A stretch of 64,000 nucleotides of DNA from Maylandia zebra (taxonomy: Eukaryota > Chordata > Actinopteri > Cichliformes > Cichlidae). Both the position numbers and the translations under genes were made by a program. The DNA lies in the NCBI RefSeq assembly GCF_041146795.1, contig NC_135177.1:22666560-22730559 (forward strand). Reading direction: 5' to 3'. This document shows, piece after piece, positions 1 through 13,700 of the stretch. The notes beneath the pieces are model-generated. The model had not been told where the DNA came from. It worked only from the letters and a program-made list of their open reading frames with translations, and did no database searches. Within the stretch, counting starts at the first letter, position 1, and every line of letters starts with the position of its first letter.

Positions 1-376
1 GAGTTTTGATCTCCTCCATACCCGCTTCACACCCTGGAGGACGGGGCTGCGGCCCCCCCACACTCCCTAGCAGATCATTACATGGAGAAACCTTTGGAAT
101 GCAAGCATGCTGATCCACACAGGTATGCACACATGGGTATTCACAGACGCGGACTAAAGCTTTCTTGGCTGCTGCCTCAAAGCACACTGTGCGCTGTCTA
201 TCTTGCGTGCTGCACAATATCGTTTATTATTTAGTAAATATTGATATCTATGACTAGCTAGTTTATTGTGATGGTGCTTTGTTTTCTCTATTATTATGTT
301 GCTCTTTGTTGTTTGCTGTCGCCTCTGTTTGTTTTTTTTGTTTGTTTTTTTTTTTTCTCCATACAGGTGACCCAGT

Positions 377-408
<32 letters not shown>

Positions 409-504
409 TCTCTCTCTTCCCCCCCCTTCTCACCGTCTCTTCTCCCCTTTGGTTTTCTTTCTTTCTCTCCCCCTCTTTCTCTCATTCATTCCCCCTGTCC
501 TATT

Positions 505-537
<33 letters not shown>

Positions 538-1603
538 ACAAAGGATGAACTGAAGCTCTGCCATCACGTAATGTCGCATTCTGCTGTTTCTGATGTCATT
601 TAAAAAAAAAAAAAAAAAAAAAAGACTGCAGCTGTAAGACAACCTGGAAGCTACGTCAATCTTTATGTCTGGAAATGAGTAATTGCACTTATTGTGGCTA
701 CTTCCTCCTATTTATAGTCTTAATTCTAAGTAGGGCTAACTGACTTCTTATTAATTAACTTGAATCAATGAGTTAGTGGCATTTTAAAGTTATGACAAGT
801 TAAGGCTGAGCATTTACTGTATAACCATTTTTAACCAGGCAGGTTTCTAATGTGAGCCATGGACTGAGGCCCTTTTCGTAAGGCAGTAAAGATGATAAAT
901 GTGCTACAGTGAAGAAGAAACTACAGTCTAATACAAATATTTGAATTTACTTTTTGACTCCAAATATTTTTCCTGATTAGCGCAGCATTTAATGGTTTTT
1001 CTTCTTAAAAACACTTGTGTGTGGACTACAGCAAACCTCAGCGAGTCATAGCGTAAACCAGCAGAGTTGTGTCTGCCTGATGTCTCAGCTGTCGTTTAAG
1101 TGCATGTATGATAAAAACTGTTTCTACTATACGGCTCCACAAGGACCCTTCTTAAGCGAGCACAAGCTTGACATGTGTTCTTACACACACACGCATAGAC
1201 ACACACTCGTACATGTGCTCACACAGTCACTCACATTCTGTGGCCATGCACCGAAAGCCACGGTGGATTTATGTGAGCAGCCGTTTCCAAAAAATCTATT
1301 ATTTCCATATGGTTCTTATACTCTCGCACACTGGCCAAAGCAGCATGGGGAGTGCTTGTGTGAGTTTTTCTCCATAACAGCATAGCGTGTTTGTGCTTAC
1401 CTCTGTGATGTCAAGTTAATTCTTCCCTTCTTTATTAGCTGCTTGTCCTCAACTTTTCCTCACTCCACCCTTACTTCCCCCAGGGACTAGGAGAGAAACA
1501 GCCCTCTGTGTAATCTGTTGTCTTTCACATCAGTTCAGTTTGCGGCATTAATTGTTTTACCTCCCTCTCTCTCTCCGTCTGCTTTGGTGTTTCTGTCCTG
1601 CAG
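1..1603. other. Upstream intron of adamtsl4, no recognised exon
   Basis: No exon could be supported here. The stretch precedes the first recognisable adamtsl4 exon and should be an intron or 5' sequence of that gene. It holds homopolymer runs (T at 382-409, A at 509-536 and 602-623), a pyrimidine-rich block at 410-500 and a short CA-rich patch near 1183-1205. The open frame at 1017-1385 has low-complexity Thr/His content from the CA repeat and no family resemblance, so I treat it as chance. The missing N-terminal part of the gene (signal peptide, first TSR, variable region) is presumably upstream of the window. Confidence 0.5.
382..623. repeat. Poly(T) and poly(A) homopolymer runs
   Basis: There are 28 T at 382-409, 28 A at 509-536 and 22 A at 602-623. 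The T run and A runs are mutually complementary and about 100-200 bases apart, so the single strand could fold on itself. Run lengths are prone to assembly error. One A run could be the tail of an old retroposed copy, but I recognised no element body. Confidence 0.8.
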
Positions 1604-1706
1604 GTGTGCCGAGGAGGTGCGCTGGACTCCAGGGCGGAGCAGTGTGCGGCCTTTAACACCAATGAGTTCATAGGTCGATTGTACAACTGGGAACCTTTCA
1701 CTGAGG
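1604..1706 (+). CDS. adamtsl4: adamtsl4 exon: start of Cys-rich module
   Basis: Acceptor TGCAG before 1604, donor GTGAGA at 1707. It reads in phase 0 from 1604 and ends with one base of a split codon. It encodes the conserved stretch with EQCAAFN and [11 protein letters not shown]. The preceding exon was not found in the window. Confidence 0.85.
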
Positions 1707-4700
1707 GTGAGAACTGAGTCAACACACATGGTAGTTTAGTGGTGAGCTGCACAGTGCATCAATGTTATAAAAGGCTTATTGGGGGAATTAAATGGTATGA
1801 TGGGGGAGGCGGGGTTGGGGGGGAATGTGTGTTTGAGTGAGTTAAATATGTCTCTGGTATGAGTGTGTCCCGGCTGACCTGCGCTGCTTGCCCAGCCCAC
1901 CGCAATCCCTGCTCTCTGTCGTTTGAGCAGGCCAACATCTGCATGCAGCTTCGAGGGTGGTGAGAGTCAATAGAAACAGAGAATGACTGGAACCCAATCT
2001 GCTTTGATTCTTTGCACCGAACACTTTCCCTCCTCTGTTTTTCTTCTCATTTGTCCAACATCTCCCTTTCTCCCCTCCTCTCCTGCCAAGTTTCTCCTCC
2101 CAACTCTGACTAAGCACACGGATTCCTACTGGGTGAGATAAAGAAGGAGAAAGAAGGACGGGGAGAGGGAGGTGAGAGGTGATGGGATGCGAGTGTTTTG
2201 TCACATGACCGCTGGGAGCAAACGGAGACAACGTGGCTTGCGTGCGTGTGCGTGCGTGCGTGTCTTTGTTTCTTCACACAGAAGTGTGCAGCTCCGTGTG
2301 TTTGTTTACTCTTTGGTTAAGTGTGCAAAGGTTCGCAGCAGTGGAGCTTGTCTTTGTTTTCCAATGCTGGAGGCAAAGAAAGAGAAAAGGCTCAGCGGAT
2401 ATTTGAGGAATTTGAACGAATAGGAAGGGTGAATATTGCTTGCATGGAGCTGAGGGAATCGAGGAGGGAAAGAGAAGAGAGAAACACAGCTGTGGGATGA
2501 TATCAACAGTATTTGTCATTAGAATTAGAAATATGTGCTTGAGCCTGTGTGTATTTGTGCTATTAACATATTGGCAAGAGTGCTTGTGCTCTAGATGAAT
2601 AGCTTAATGGATCTCAGATAAAACAGAAACAGGAGGGGAGAAAGCGTTTGCTCATTCGTGTTTGTGTGTCCGTCTGTCTTTGCACTTGTGATTACTGGAT
2701 GAGCTGGATGAACTCCTTCGACCCACACAGACACTGGGGGAAGCACAGACCCAGTAACAGTAGATCAGCAACACCACCCGGCCTGCACACAAGTACATTA
2801 GTTTGACAAATTTTGTCAAAAAGAAATACACAGTTAGCACACTAGTCCAAATATAGACAGCACACACAGCTGAGAACGTCGAGTCAGTAGAGTTTATTCA
2901 TTAAAGCGGAGCACGACACGCGATCGATACAGTAAAAGTTAAAGTAGCTCCAGTTAATAGATTATTTAATGGAGCCGATGAAAGCAGTTCAAAGAGTTCT
3001 CCCACTGAGTGTTTTATCAACTTCCAGCCCACTATCTTGATTTTCCATCCTGTTTAAGTTTGCTGTTATCACTCTTGTTTTTGGTCGCAGCAGGAAGCTG
3101 TTTTTAATCTTAAAGCTCCATAAACCGACTGTTTATGGAGCTGCTGAATACTGTGGAGCAGTCGTGGAATCAAAATAGGCTGCATGCACTTTTGATTGAG
3201 CAAGGACCCCTATGGCCAAAAGAAACTTCTTTTCAAGCTGGGGTCATTTAAATTTGGAGATCCATCTCTGTTCTGGGACCTCGCCATGCTTTCATGTGCG
3301 TAGCTGGGGTGGAGGTGGCTTGCAAGGTGGCTTGCAGGTTCTAAAGTACACTACATGGACAGCCCCTAATCTTGCCACAACTGTATAAAATCAAGCACCT
3401 AGCTACTCAGTCTGCTTTTACAAACATCTGTGAACAAACGGGTTGTTTCTTAAGAGCTCACTTGATGCGAGTGTGATATTGTAATAGGATGCCACCCTCA
3501 CCACAAGCCAGTTTGTGAAATTTCTTCCCTCCCAGATATTCCATAATCAGCTGTAAGTGGTATTATTGAAGAGCGAAAGCATTTAGAAACCACAGCAGAG
3601 GGGCAAACCACGTAAAGTGCTGAGGCGTAGAGCGTGTAAAAGTCACCAGCGCTCTGACTCAGTAACTCCAGCGCTCCAAACCTCCTCTGGCATTAACATC
3701 AGCACAGAAATTATATGGGTTTCCATGCCTCAATAGCTCCTGTAGGTGTAATTTGTAGGCAGCCCAGTGCTTTTGGCCATATAGCGTAACTGTAGGCAGG
3801 CTAAAATAATTAAATAGCATGGCAGGTATGACATTTACCAATGGGATGCATGGAAGGTGTGCAGATCCCATCACTTGGCATGTTGATAAATGTATACTTT
3901 GTTGAGAAAGTATGAATTTAGTGCTTTTGCTCTGACTTTCTCTTGAAACAATAAACCTCTTGAAAGGCCCGCAGACAGGAGCGGGTGGGCATGGATAAAA
4001 ATCCTCCTCAGTGAACCTATTGCAGTGTTGGAAAAACCCTAAATCGGTGTGAAATGAAAAAGTAACACAGTAAAGCATACTGTCTGAGCATAGTTTAAAA
4101 AGATAATTATGAGTTTTTGTCTGTTATTTGTAACACTCATACTTGCATACTTACTTGTACTTGCAGCCAGAAAAAATAAGCCCATGAATGGCTTCAGATC
4201 ATTTTTTCCCATTACCTGAGGGAAAGGTCAGAGAGTGTGTTTCAGCTGAATGCCTTGTGTTTCCCAGGGGAATACAACATGTCAGCCATGAAGGCTGTTT
4301 AAGATTTCAGTCAGACTTCGGGAAGTTTGAGGCGGATCTACAGATTAATTCTGTGTGTTTGCACCAGAAGTCATCGGCGGGGTATCAGCTGGAGTCAAAC
4401 TGTCTGCATAAACACACGGGAGCTTTCCTTTTACCCACTACCAGGTTTCTGTGCGTTTGTGAAACGGGATTGGGGGGGGGGGGGGGGGAGGGGAGGGGAG
4501 AGATATCGCTGCATCCTGAATTGAGCTGCTGTGCGTCCTTGCCCTCTGCTTCACTTTGGGTTGTTTTAAACTGATGTGTCCTTGAGGTCTGCTGAGAAGA
4601 GGAGAGGGCTGGATAAGGGGGGGGGACAAAAGGGCAACCTCTGGTAGGGGGGAGTTTATGGGAAAATAGTCAAAAACACTCACCAAAGTCCAAGCTTTGG

Positions 4701-7700
4701 CTGCACTATGCTGCTGTGCTGTGGGGGGCAGATGCTGTAGCCAGGTGACGTCACACTCGATCAGCACCGGAGATGATCCTTTCCCACTCCGCTAAGTAAA
4801 CTCTATCACATTGTTTACTTCAGTCCGGTCCCATTGGCCACAGCCCAGATTTTCATATCTGGCTTCCTATCAACACGCTGGAGGCTGCGATGGAGTGCTT
4901 GAGTGTGTTTGAACACTGACTGCTGCATGTCATTTTTCTCCAGCTGCTCTCATCTGTTTAAAGCTCTGTAGCACTGCATACATTTCCAGTCAGTATTTAT
5001 GTTACGCGGTGCAGTCAGCTTGTGAACGTTTTCGCCTCCAAGGTGACGAGCTCTGTTATGTTTGTTCTTCGGAGTGGCGCGGCCTCGGGTTTAGAAGTGT
5101 ACGTTTAAACAGTAAAGCTGCCACCGTGGTTATAAGCCACGCAAGCGATGGGCCCTGACTAATTTCCTGCTACACGCTCGGCTCTGGTTAGCAGCGATTC
5201 TATAGATTTGTAAGCGCTGCACGTGCAGGTGTTGTTTTACTTGAATATTTCCTTTTTTCAGGCCTCATCCCCTCTGTGCACACCCAGCCTCCTCTCTTCC
5301 TGTCCCACTGCCTCTCTCTTTCTCTCTCCCCGTTGGAGTTTGTTTAGATGAAGCGATAGCGGGGAAGTATATTTAGGCACCATATATTCCACTGTCTGAA
5401 CACTAAGCTCAGACAGGGAGCGAGAGTTAGAGCGACAGTGGAAGAGAATGAGAGGCAAAGACGAGTAGGAAGAAACAAATGGAAGATAAAGGCTAAATTT
5501 AAAGAAGACAGTTTGGAGCTGAGACGCGCTCGAGCGTGGCTTAAGGAGACGGAGAATGAGGGAGGTGATGAGGAAGGCAGAGAGAGCATGTGTGGCGACA
5601 CGTATCCCGCTTTTAGCTCCCCCTCTCTTTTCTGTCACTGTCTCCAGTCTAATCTCTCAAAGATAACTATGACAGAGAGATGGAGAGAATGAGGGTGGAG
5701 GGAGAGAGGGTGGGAACGCTGCCTCTCTTTTTCCATCTCTTTCTCTCTCTCTCATTCTTTCTAAATATGTACCATATATCTTCTCATATCTCTCTGCAGT
5801 CATCAGATGGTAAACAAGGGGCACACCGAGGCTGAAAAAAGGACGGTTTTGCACAGTTTGATGCAATTTGATTGTTTTCTACCACCTTATGTCAACAGCA
5901 AACTTTTCTGATATATTGAAATCAGAATAAATTACAATTACAGCAAGACAATTAAAGGCTAGCCTTAAGAAATTAGTTCCAGGAATGAAAAGTATATAAT
6001 ATACAGTAGTATACTTCTTATTTATATAATATATAAGAACTATATTATACTATTCATCTATTTTTCAAATGTGCTGGTTTGAATATTTGTTAATGGCTGG
6101 TTATAAATAAGCTTTTTTCCCATTGGCATTAGATAGTTTCCATTCATCTAGTCTAGATCACATTGTCCTCAATGCGACATATGTCTGCAATAAGTTTTCC
6201 CCACTTGAAGCATCTCCTCCAACTCTGCCTAAGACCACATGATGTCCTCCATCATGTGGTCTTAGGCCTGCCCCTCTCTCGATTTCCAACAGGGATCCAT
6301 CTCGGGACACGATGACATATTTTTGTACATGATAAAGTGTTTTATTTTGTCCTGTTTTCACTGAGAATTAATACAGTTTCTCTGGAAACTCTGCTGAGTC
6401 CCTTCATCGCTAAATCTGTTGCTGTTTAGTCTCTACATCTTTAGTCCCTTGAAAAATTGTTTAAATTCCTCGAACTCCATGTTTACCTGTGTTGAAGGAC
6501 TGCTGCTACAGTATCACAGTGTATTTATAAGCAAACTTATGCGCAATCTCCTGCCTTGTGTCTGTATAAAACTGTTAAAACATCAAGTCTAGCTCAACTG
6601 TTTTGCTTTAATGCCCTCCTCACCACTTCCACCCACTTAGCGAGAGGAAATTCACTCCTTAACGCTGGAAACATGTGTTCCCTTTGTGGAAACATAAAAA
6701 CCACAGATCTCGATCTGTACGTCAGCCCAAGCTTGAAATGACATTTTAACAGTCTACTTTAACTTGCCCTTATCTTCCAAGTGGAGGTTATTCATTAATA
6801 TTTTTAACGACTTCTCATCTATGATATGGTTTTCACCCCATGTTTCTCTCAGTCTGTGCAGTGATCATTGCAAAATGTGATCCCGGAGCCTCGGTTCCTT
6901 TAACAGGAACTACCACGAAGGTTTTGAGTACTTCGGCAGGTGTTTGTCCTTTCTGAACTCGACGGCCTTGCAGTCGTGCCAGATGCAGTCATGAAACTGT
7001 ACAGGTGTGCAGCTGACATTAAAGGTTGAGTTTAAAGATAGCTGCTCTCTGGGCCATCGGGACTGAGTAAACGATGGTAGAGGTAAGAGGGCCACGTGGC
7101 CGTTCCCTCAACCCCAGTTATCACACATTTGTCACACATTCTTTTTCAGTTTAATGCTTTTGTAAGTCACTTTTGAGTGATCTGGTGTACAGTGTCACAG
7201 CTGCTTTGATCCCGGCACAAGATAGCTTAGTTTCCTGCTTGTGTGACACCTGGCTGAGCAATGTGGTACTCTGAGAGATTTGAGGACCCTGAAAGCATAT
7301 GGATTTCCTTTGAATGTGTGTCATACGACACTCTTTGAATCCTCACAAGGTGAAAGCAGGGCGTTGGTATTTGACCTTTACCCTTTGTTCTCCGTTATCT
7401 CCTATGAACCTCATGACTTCGAAGGTGATGGAAAGCTCGGTTTACTTTCTGCTGATGTCATGACTTGGAGTGGAAATTTTTCCATTCTGCAACAGTGTAA
7501 CCATTTTGCAGCACTGCTGTATTATCACAAACAACATTTGGTTGCATCATAAGATTAACGCAGGCTTTTGAAAATTCTTTTAAGAAGAAAATTATTTATC
7601 TGTATGCTGTTTTGACTGCTCCAGGCAAAGTGGCACGGTGTTCATATATGTACAGAATTTAATGGTTTTTACAGTTTCAGAAGACGAGAATTTTCCCCTT

Positions 7701-10700
7701 TAACCTCGAGCCCCTCCCTCCTCTCTTCAGCTACCTCTTCTTCTCATGGAGTGAGCTCATGTCATTAGCCCTGTTTCAAACAAACATGATCACAGGCCTG
7801 TACATTCACATACCCCTACAGCTTCTTCTTAAATAAACTGCCAAACAGTGGACCCAATCACCAGCCCTTCCTCTGTGTCTTGCTCTTCATTTTAAATGAA
7901 GATCTTAACCTTTTGGGAAACAGACCCATACTCTTTCTCCTAGGACTATGATGAGAAGTTGTAGGCTACATCATACATTTGAGGAAACCAGCAACTAACT
8001 TTGTCTGGAGTTTGGTTGTGGGTGACTGTTTTATTCCTTGGTGTTTTACATGCTGAATTACAGTAACTCTGAGTCTTTCATAAAATACAGGTTACTTACA
8101 CACCCTGCAGTCTGAAAAAGCATCATGTTTAGGCACGAATGGAGGACTGAAGACGGTCTGCTGATGTTGTGCTCATGCCATGCCCTCAAATATATTAGTT
8201 CTTTTTCTTCAAAAAAAGCTCCTTATTTTCTTCACATTTTCCTTTTACCACTATGCCCTGTGTAGTTTTCTGTATTCTCCACACTATTTATCTTCCCTAT
8301 CCTCTCTGCACTGAATGACTTTCATTTTCTCTTTTACCTTGAAGCGGTGCCCTTTTTCTTCAGTTCTTCGACTCTGTGTTTCCACGCACACTTCGCCCTG
8401 CTGCGTGCATCCTTTGGGTCGCACTCATAAATCTTGCCTTTTTCAAGCTTAAGATTACACCTCTTTTCTGCGTATGTATCCGCTGGGAAGGTGCAGCCAT
8501 GAACAGCGGGGAAATAGCTGATCACTCTCCCTCTCAGGGGTTACATGGTCTGGCCTTAGTTTCCTGACCACATGGAAAGACGTTCATCCTTCCAGCTGTT
8601 TCTTCTCCGTGGTTGTCAGAGAGAGAAAAAAACTCTGCGCACACACACACACACACACACACACAGAGTTAAGAAAAACATACATGCTGTCTAGTGACCC
8701 TGCTGCCCTGTGTTTCTGTGTTACAGTTGGGGCAGACAAGCAGTGCGAGCTGACCTGCAGACCCGCTGGCTATCGTTTCTACGTCCGTCAGTCAGAGCGT
8801 GTCAGAGACGGGACGCCCTGCTTCAATGTTAGCACCAATGATGTGTGTGTGGAAGGACAATGTCTGGTGAGTGGTTTCAAATGTGTGTGCGAGATTTCTT
8901 GTTTCACGTGTCTGAGTCCAAGTGTCTCCTGTCTCGAAGAGGTTGACAAAGCCCAGAATCTGGCTGTCTCAGTCTCACGTCTGGAAGCTGATTTAAACTG
9001 GCATTCAGAGTCAGGCTCTTTTTACGGCCCTTCTCGGGGCCTCTTTTCTTTGCATCTTTCCCTCTTTCTCTCATTTGCACTCTCACTCTCTGATTTTACC
9101 CTCGTTCCACCCTTCTGCTCCTGGCAGGAATCTAGCGAGCATCAGTTACCAATTTAAATAAGCAACGTTGAAATAAACACTGGCAATGGATGCGAAATGT
9201 CAACAAGATTGGACCCGTTTTTCTCCATCCCCACCCCTTCTCTAACATCTCAATTGTTTCCCAGCCACATTTCCTTCATTGTCCGACCCATCACTCACAT
9301 CTTTTCAACTCCTTCTCCTGTCAGACGGAGGGCTGTGACGGGGTGCTGGGCTCCGGCTCTGTGATTGACAAATGTGGAGTGTGTGGTGGGCGGGAAACAT
9401 CCTGTCGAAAGGTGACGGGAAGCTTCCACAATACCACGGTTCCTCTTGGTTACCACAAGATCCTGGACATCCCACCCGGAGCCACATTCATCAACATCAC
9501 CGAGAGACGAGCGAGCCCTAACTACCTGGGTAAGCTGAGTTGCACACGCACACATTCGGTTTAGGGTTTCTTGAATAATGCTGGCCTACAGCTCCAGTAA
9601 AAGTGAAATACTGGCGAGGATAGTGCAGATTTGGGAATGAGATTTGGCCCGTGATCGTGTGTGTGCTGGCTTTGACTGAGACCTGAGATTTTTGTGGTCT
9701 CACAGACTCTAAGCTAGCATTGTTAGAGCTCATAAAGAATCAGTCAAGTGTGTAGATTTCTGTGTGTGCGTGTGTTTCTTGTCAGCCTCCTTTTTGTTCA
9801 CCACACAGCACTCCAGGGTCTGTGTTTGTCTTTTTTGGGAATGTGTTTGAGCATATGGGGGGATTTTCTAAGAAGTCACCAGACTAAACAAGGTCCTAAT
9901 AAGAAAAGAAAAATTCACCCCAGTTCTTCTGACATTCCCACTCCCTCCTCCCTTTTTCCAGCCATGAGGAGTGGAACAGGAGCTTCCGTGGTGAACGGAC
10001 GTTGGGCTGTGGACCCCCCAGGGGAGTATCAAGCAGGGGGCACTACCTTCACCTACACCAGGCCTAGAGCACAGGCGGAGGGGGAGGAAGCAAAGGGCGA
10101 GTCCCTCTGGGCACCAGGACCCACAAAGACACAGCTACAGCTATATGTAAGTTCTGAAAGAACACATGGACCAGCACTACAAAATTACGATTTACTCAGA
10201 GAAACATGTATACGTACAGAATATTTCTCTAATATATCTTCATGTCACTGTTTTGTGCCCGAAGCTGTGTTCTTCTGCTCTGTGTCAAGATCCTCCAAGG
10301 AGACGGAATTATTTTAGTATTATGGCAGGATAAAGAAGGATATACTAAAGCTTATCCTGAGCCACCTGAAACTATCCAAGGCTTAATAATAACAGCGGCT
10401 AAAATCTTATTAAAGATCAGGAGTCATGTGTAGCTTCACATCCAGTAACATCAGGATCAGAGGAGGTAAAGAAAATAGCTCTGGTTTGATCTCCCCAAGA
10501 ATCACCAGCATTTTTAAGGTTTAGCGGGATACAAAAAGTAAGATATAAAAAGATTAAAACGCTGTCACCATGGCAGCGGCACTGTGATGCCGTGTAGCTC
10601 ATTGCATGCTTGTTAGATGGATTAAGAATATGTGCTCCCTCTAGATCCTTGCCAGTGTTGCAAAATAAATATATAAATAAATCAACTTTTTGGCACACCC

Positions 10701-13700
10701 TGTAGATTTGAGTTAACACACAGACCACAAACTAAAATGCCTCACTCCAGGAACTTTTTTTTTTCCTCCACTCACAAGGGCACTTCAAGTAGAGGGGGAG
10801 AAAGGCCCCAAATGTCCTCTTTTTTTTTAAGTCACAGGTTGTATCCCTGTTTTAAATACACCTTCCAATATTAGGAAAAATAGTCAGTGGTGTCTTAGGC
10901 AGTAAGGCACTGAGGGACCTGTCCGAAGGGAGGCCATGGAGTGGCACTGAAACCACTCCATGTTTTCTATATTGTGCTATATTATTATAGATAATGTTAC
11001 ACAGAATTAATAAAGTCATTAAATCATCTGCTTTTACAAAATTAAGGTAAGTGCATGACTGATTATAATCCAGTAATTGTAATCCAATAATACGATACAT
11101 TTAATTTTGTATAATACTTATATTTAAATAAGCAATACTTACCTAAGTAATAGGTCTAAATGTTTGTTTCACCATTTGTTAAATAGCTATTCAATATTAA
11201 ATGTTTTACAGTCACAGAGAGCTCCCTTTCCATGTAACACATCTTTATTAAGGCCCTGCACATGAGCATGAAAACTTACCTTACATTTTTAACTTCATAT
11301 TTCCTGCCACCTCATTGTAAAAAAAAAAAAAATCCCAGAAATGCCTCTGACAGCACTCGATTTTCCATCACAAGGCCAGCTGTTTGACTTTAGGACCCAG
11401 GTGGTAATTTAGTATTTTGGAAATGAATCCTGTGCTCTTGAATGAAGGGGGTTAACGAAAAGCCAACTAGAGCCAACTGAGCAACTAGACAGCAAAGCAT
11501 ACTCTAGCACGGAGACTGAAAGCTAGGGGAAACAGCTCTGACTCTTTTCAAAAGCAGCCAAATCAAATGTCTCGCACCCCTAAAACTCAGACATTTAGAT
11601 CTTGTTTGTTTAACACAGATAAAACACCAAAAGGTTAAATGACGTGGGTGTATTAATGGTGATACAGCAGCTATATATTTAAATCTGAACTTTTCAGTTA
11701 ATCTCTAAATCATCCTTCTAGGAATTAGGTGTCAGAGTTTGTTTTGTTGTTGTTTTTTTAAAGAAAGCATATTTTGACTCTTAGCTCTTCCAGATGAATT
11801 TCACTCTGCAAGCAGATGTGACGCCGCCAAACTAAAGCAGTGACTGAAGGCCCTCAGGATCAGTTGCAAAGTATAGCAGATCAAAATGTTTTTGAAATGA
11901 GACCCCTGCTGATTAAGTCTAAATGACCTTGACTAGATTATATCTCATATATAAGACTGTAGGATTATGTAGGGGGTGGGTTCTTGAGCATGATATCAAG
12001 CTCCTGCCAGTTCATTCTAACCTCTGACCTGTAACAAGAACATTTCTCTGTGGGAATCAATAATGCGATTTTCAGGCATTTTTTTTCACCCTCTTCTTTG
12101 GCTCCATTTTGTTCTTTAGATAATCTTCCACAAGGACAACCCAGGCATTGACTATGAGTATTACATTCCGGTTGAGAAAAAAGAGGGAGAGACCGAGAGG
12201 CTAATGGAGAGAGAGCGGGAGACGCCCAGAGAGGCACCCAGGGAGAGACCAAGGGAGCGAGAGCCAGCGAGGGCACCCCTTCGCAGTAAGTCTATGACAC
12301 CCCGGCTTTCTGACCTCCTCTCTTCTGTTTGACAACCATATTTTCTCTATGCTGTGTACAGTAGCCTAGATGGCAGCTTTCCCAGCAGTCATGTGCAGCA
12401 CATAGCTGAACCGTGTCAATGTGGAGCTCTCCAGACTCATTCTTTCCAAGTTACTAAAGGAAACATCACTGTAATGCAGATTCTGGGAGAATGACTGACG
12501 TCTTTATGGTTTATGATGGGTGCGGTTGTGGGCCAAATGGGAGGGATTATTTCACGAGTGTGTTTGTGTGTGTTTGTGTGTATTTGTGTGCGTAGATGAC
12601 CTAGATGGGAGGCTATCTGATCCATATGTTGGCTGTCATGAGATGCTGACCTCGTCATGACATCATTAATGTTTTCATCTTATTTCCATCATTTCAACAT
12701 GTTTTTCGACTTTCGCCGCTCTTAATAACGCCTCTTGTGTGTTTCCCAGTCACGTTCTCCTTTATATTTGAGCTTTAATGTCCATCTTTGTTGGCATTCT
12801 CTCACAGGTCCTCTCACCGTCTCAGTTGAAGACCCTGTTCCTGCTCCTCCTCCCAATTCAGTCCATTCTTACCCTTCCTCCTCCTCGTCCTCCTCCTCTG
12901 TGTTTTCGCTCCCAACTTCGAACCAGTGGACACCTGAGCGGTCACGCCCACGAGGATCTGCGCCCAATAGGAATGCTCGGATCCCCCCTCGCACCGACCT
13001 GCCACTGGACACCCTGCCGCCATTTGTGTGGAAGAGAAGTGGCCTCACCGAGTGTTCTGCATCCTGTGGCAAAGGTAAGACTTCTGATTGTGGGACTTCA
13101 TACGTGTTACACCCCAAAAATTCTCTCATCTGCTTAATTACTTTGGATGAGGTGGTGTCTCCCTCCTCTGGTTGTTGGAAGCAAGTACAAGAATCTGTCC
13201 ATCTCTTTCTCTCTCTTAAGGTACTCAGAATAGACTCATCGTATGTGTGAGCCGTGATACAGACGAGGAGGTCTCAGAGAGCAAGTGTGACTCTGCAGCC
13301 AAACCTGTTCCTGAGGAGGAGCCTTGTAACACACACCCCTGCCCTCCATTGTGAGCAACCTATACATAAACTTATTCATATACAGGTTATATAGAAAATT
13401 AATTTCTATATTGCATTTTTTATACATTGAATCTTATTTAACAGCTTATTTTTAAAATGATATTCATTTATCTTGGCTTGAAAGCATAGATTTTTTATTT
13501 TACTTGAACATAGGGACATTTTATGCATATTTTTGCATACAAAAAGTAGTAGTAGCTACATGGCAGTTAATTTGTTTGGGTTGGCTGTATTTTGTGCCAT
13601 GCTTAAGAGTTACTGTGAAGAATTAAAGATAATTCCACAAACTGTATAACATAATTATGAATGGAAACTAACTGCTTACAAAAGTCTCTTTGCTTGAATG

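Larger units (their letters stand above)
1707..8726 (+). other. adamtsl4 intron, 7.0 kb
   Basis: This intron separates the first two recognised exons. It contains a Tc1-like relic (3347-3788), a G run at 4472-4488, a perfect 17-bp inverted repeat at 6227-6267, AT-rich sequence near 5990-6060 and a (CA)n array at 8640-8665, about 60 bases before the acceptor. Several polypyrimidine or purine-rich tracts (5260-5760) create long but meaningless open frames. No coding exon was recognised inside it. Confidence 0.7.

Noticed and set aside
1..100. Possible upstream adamtsl4 exon at the window start
   Set aside because: Frames here are short, and none gives Cys-rich or TSR text that could be matched; no splice donor in the right place.
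3659..4078. 139-residue open frame on the minus strand
   Set aside because: It starts inside a Tc1-like relic and reads antisense to it and through the intron beyond; no recognisable family.
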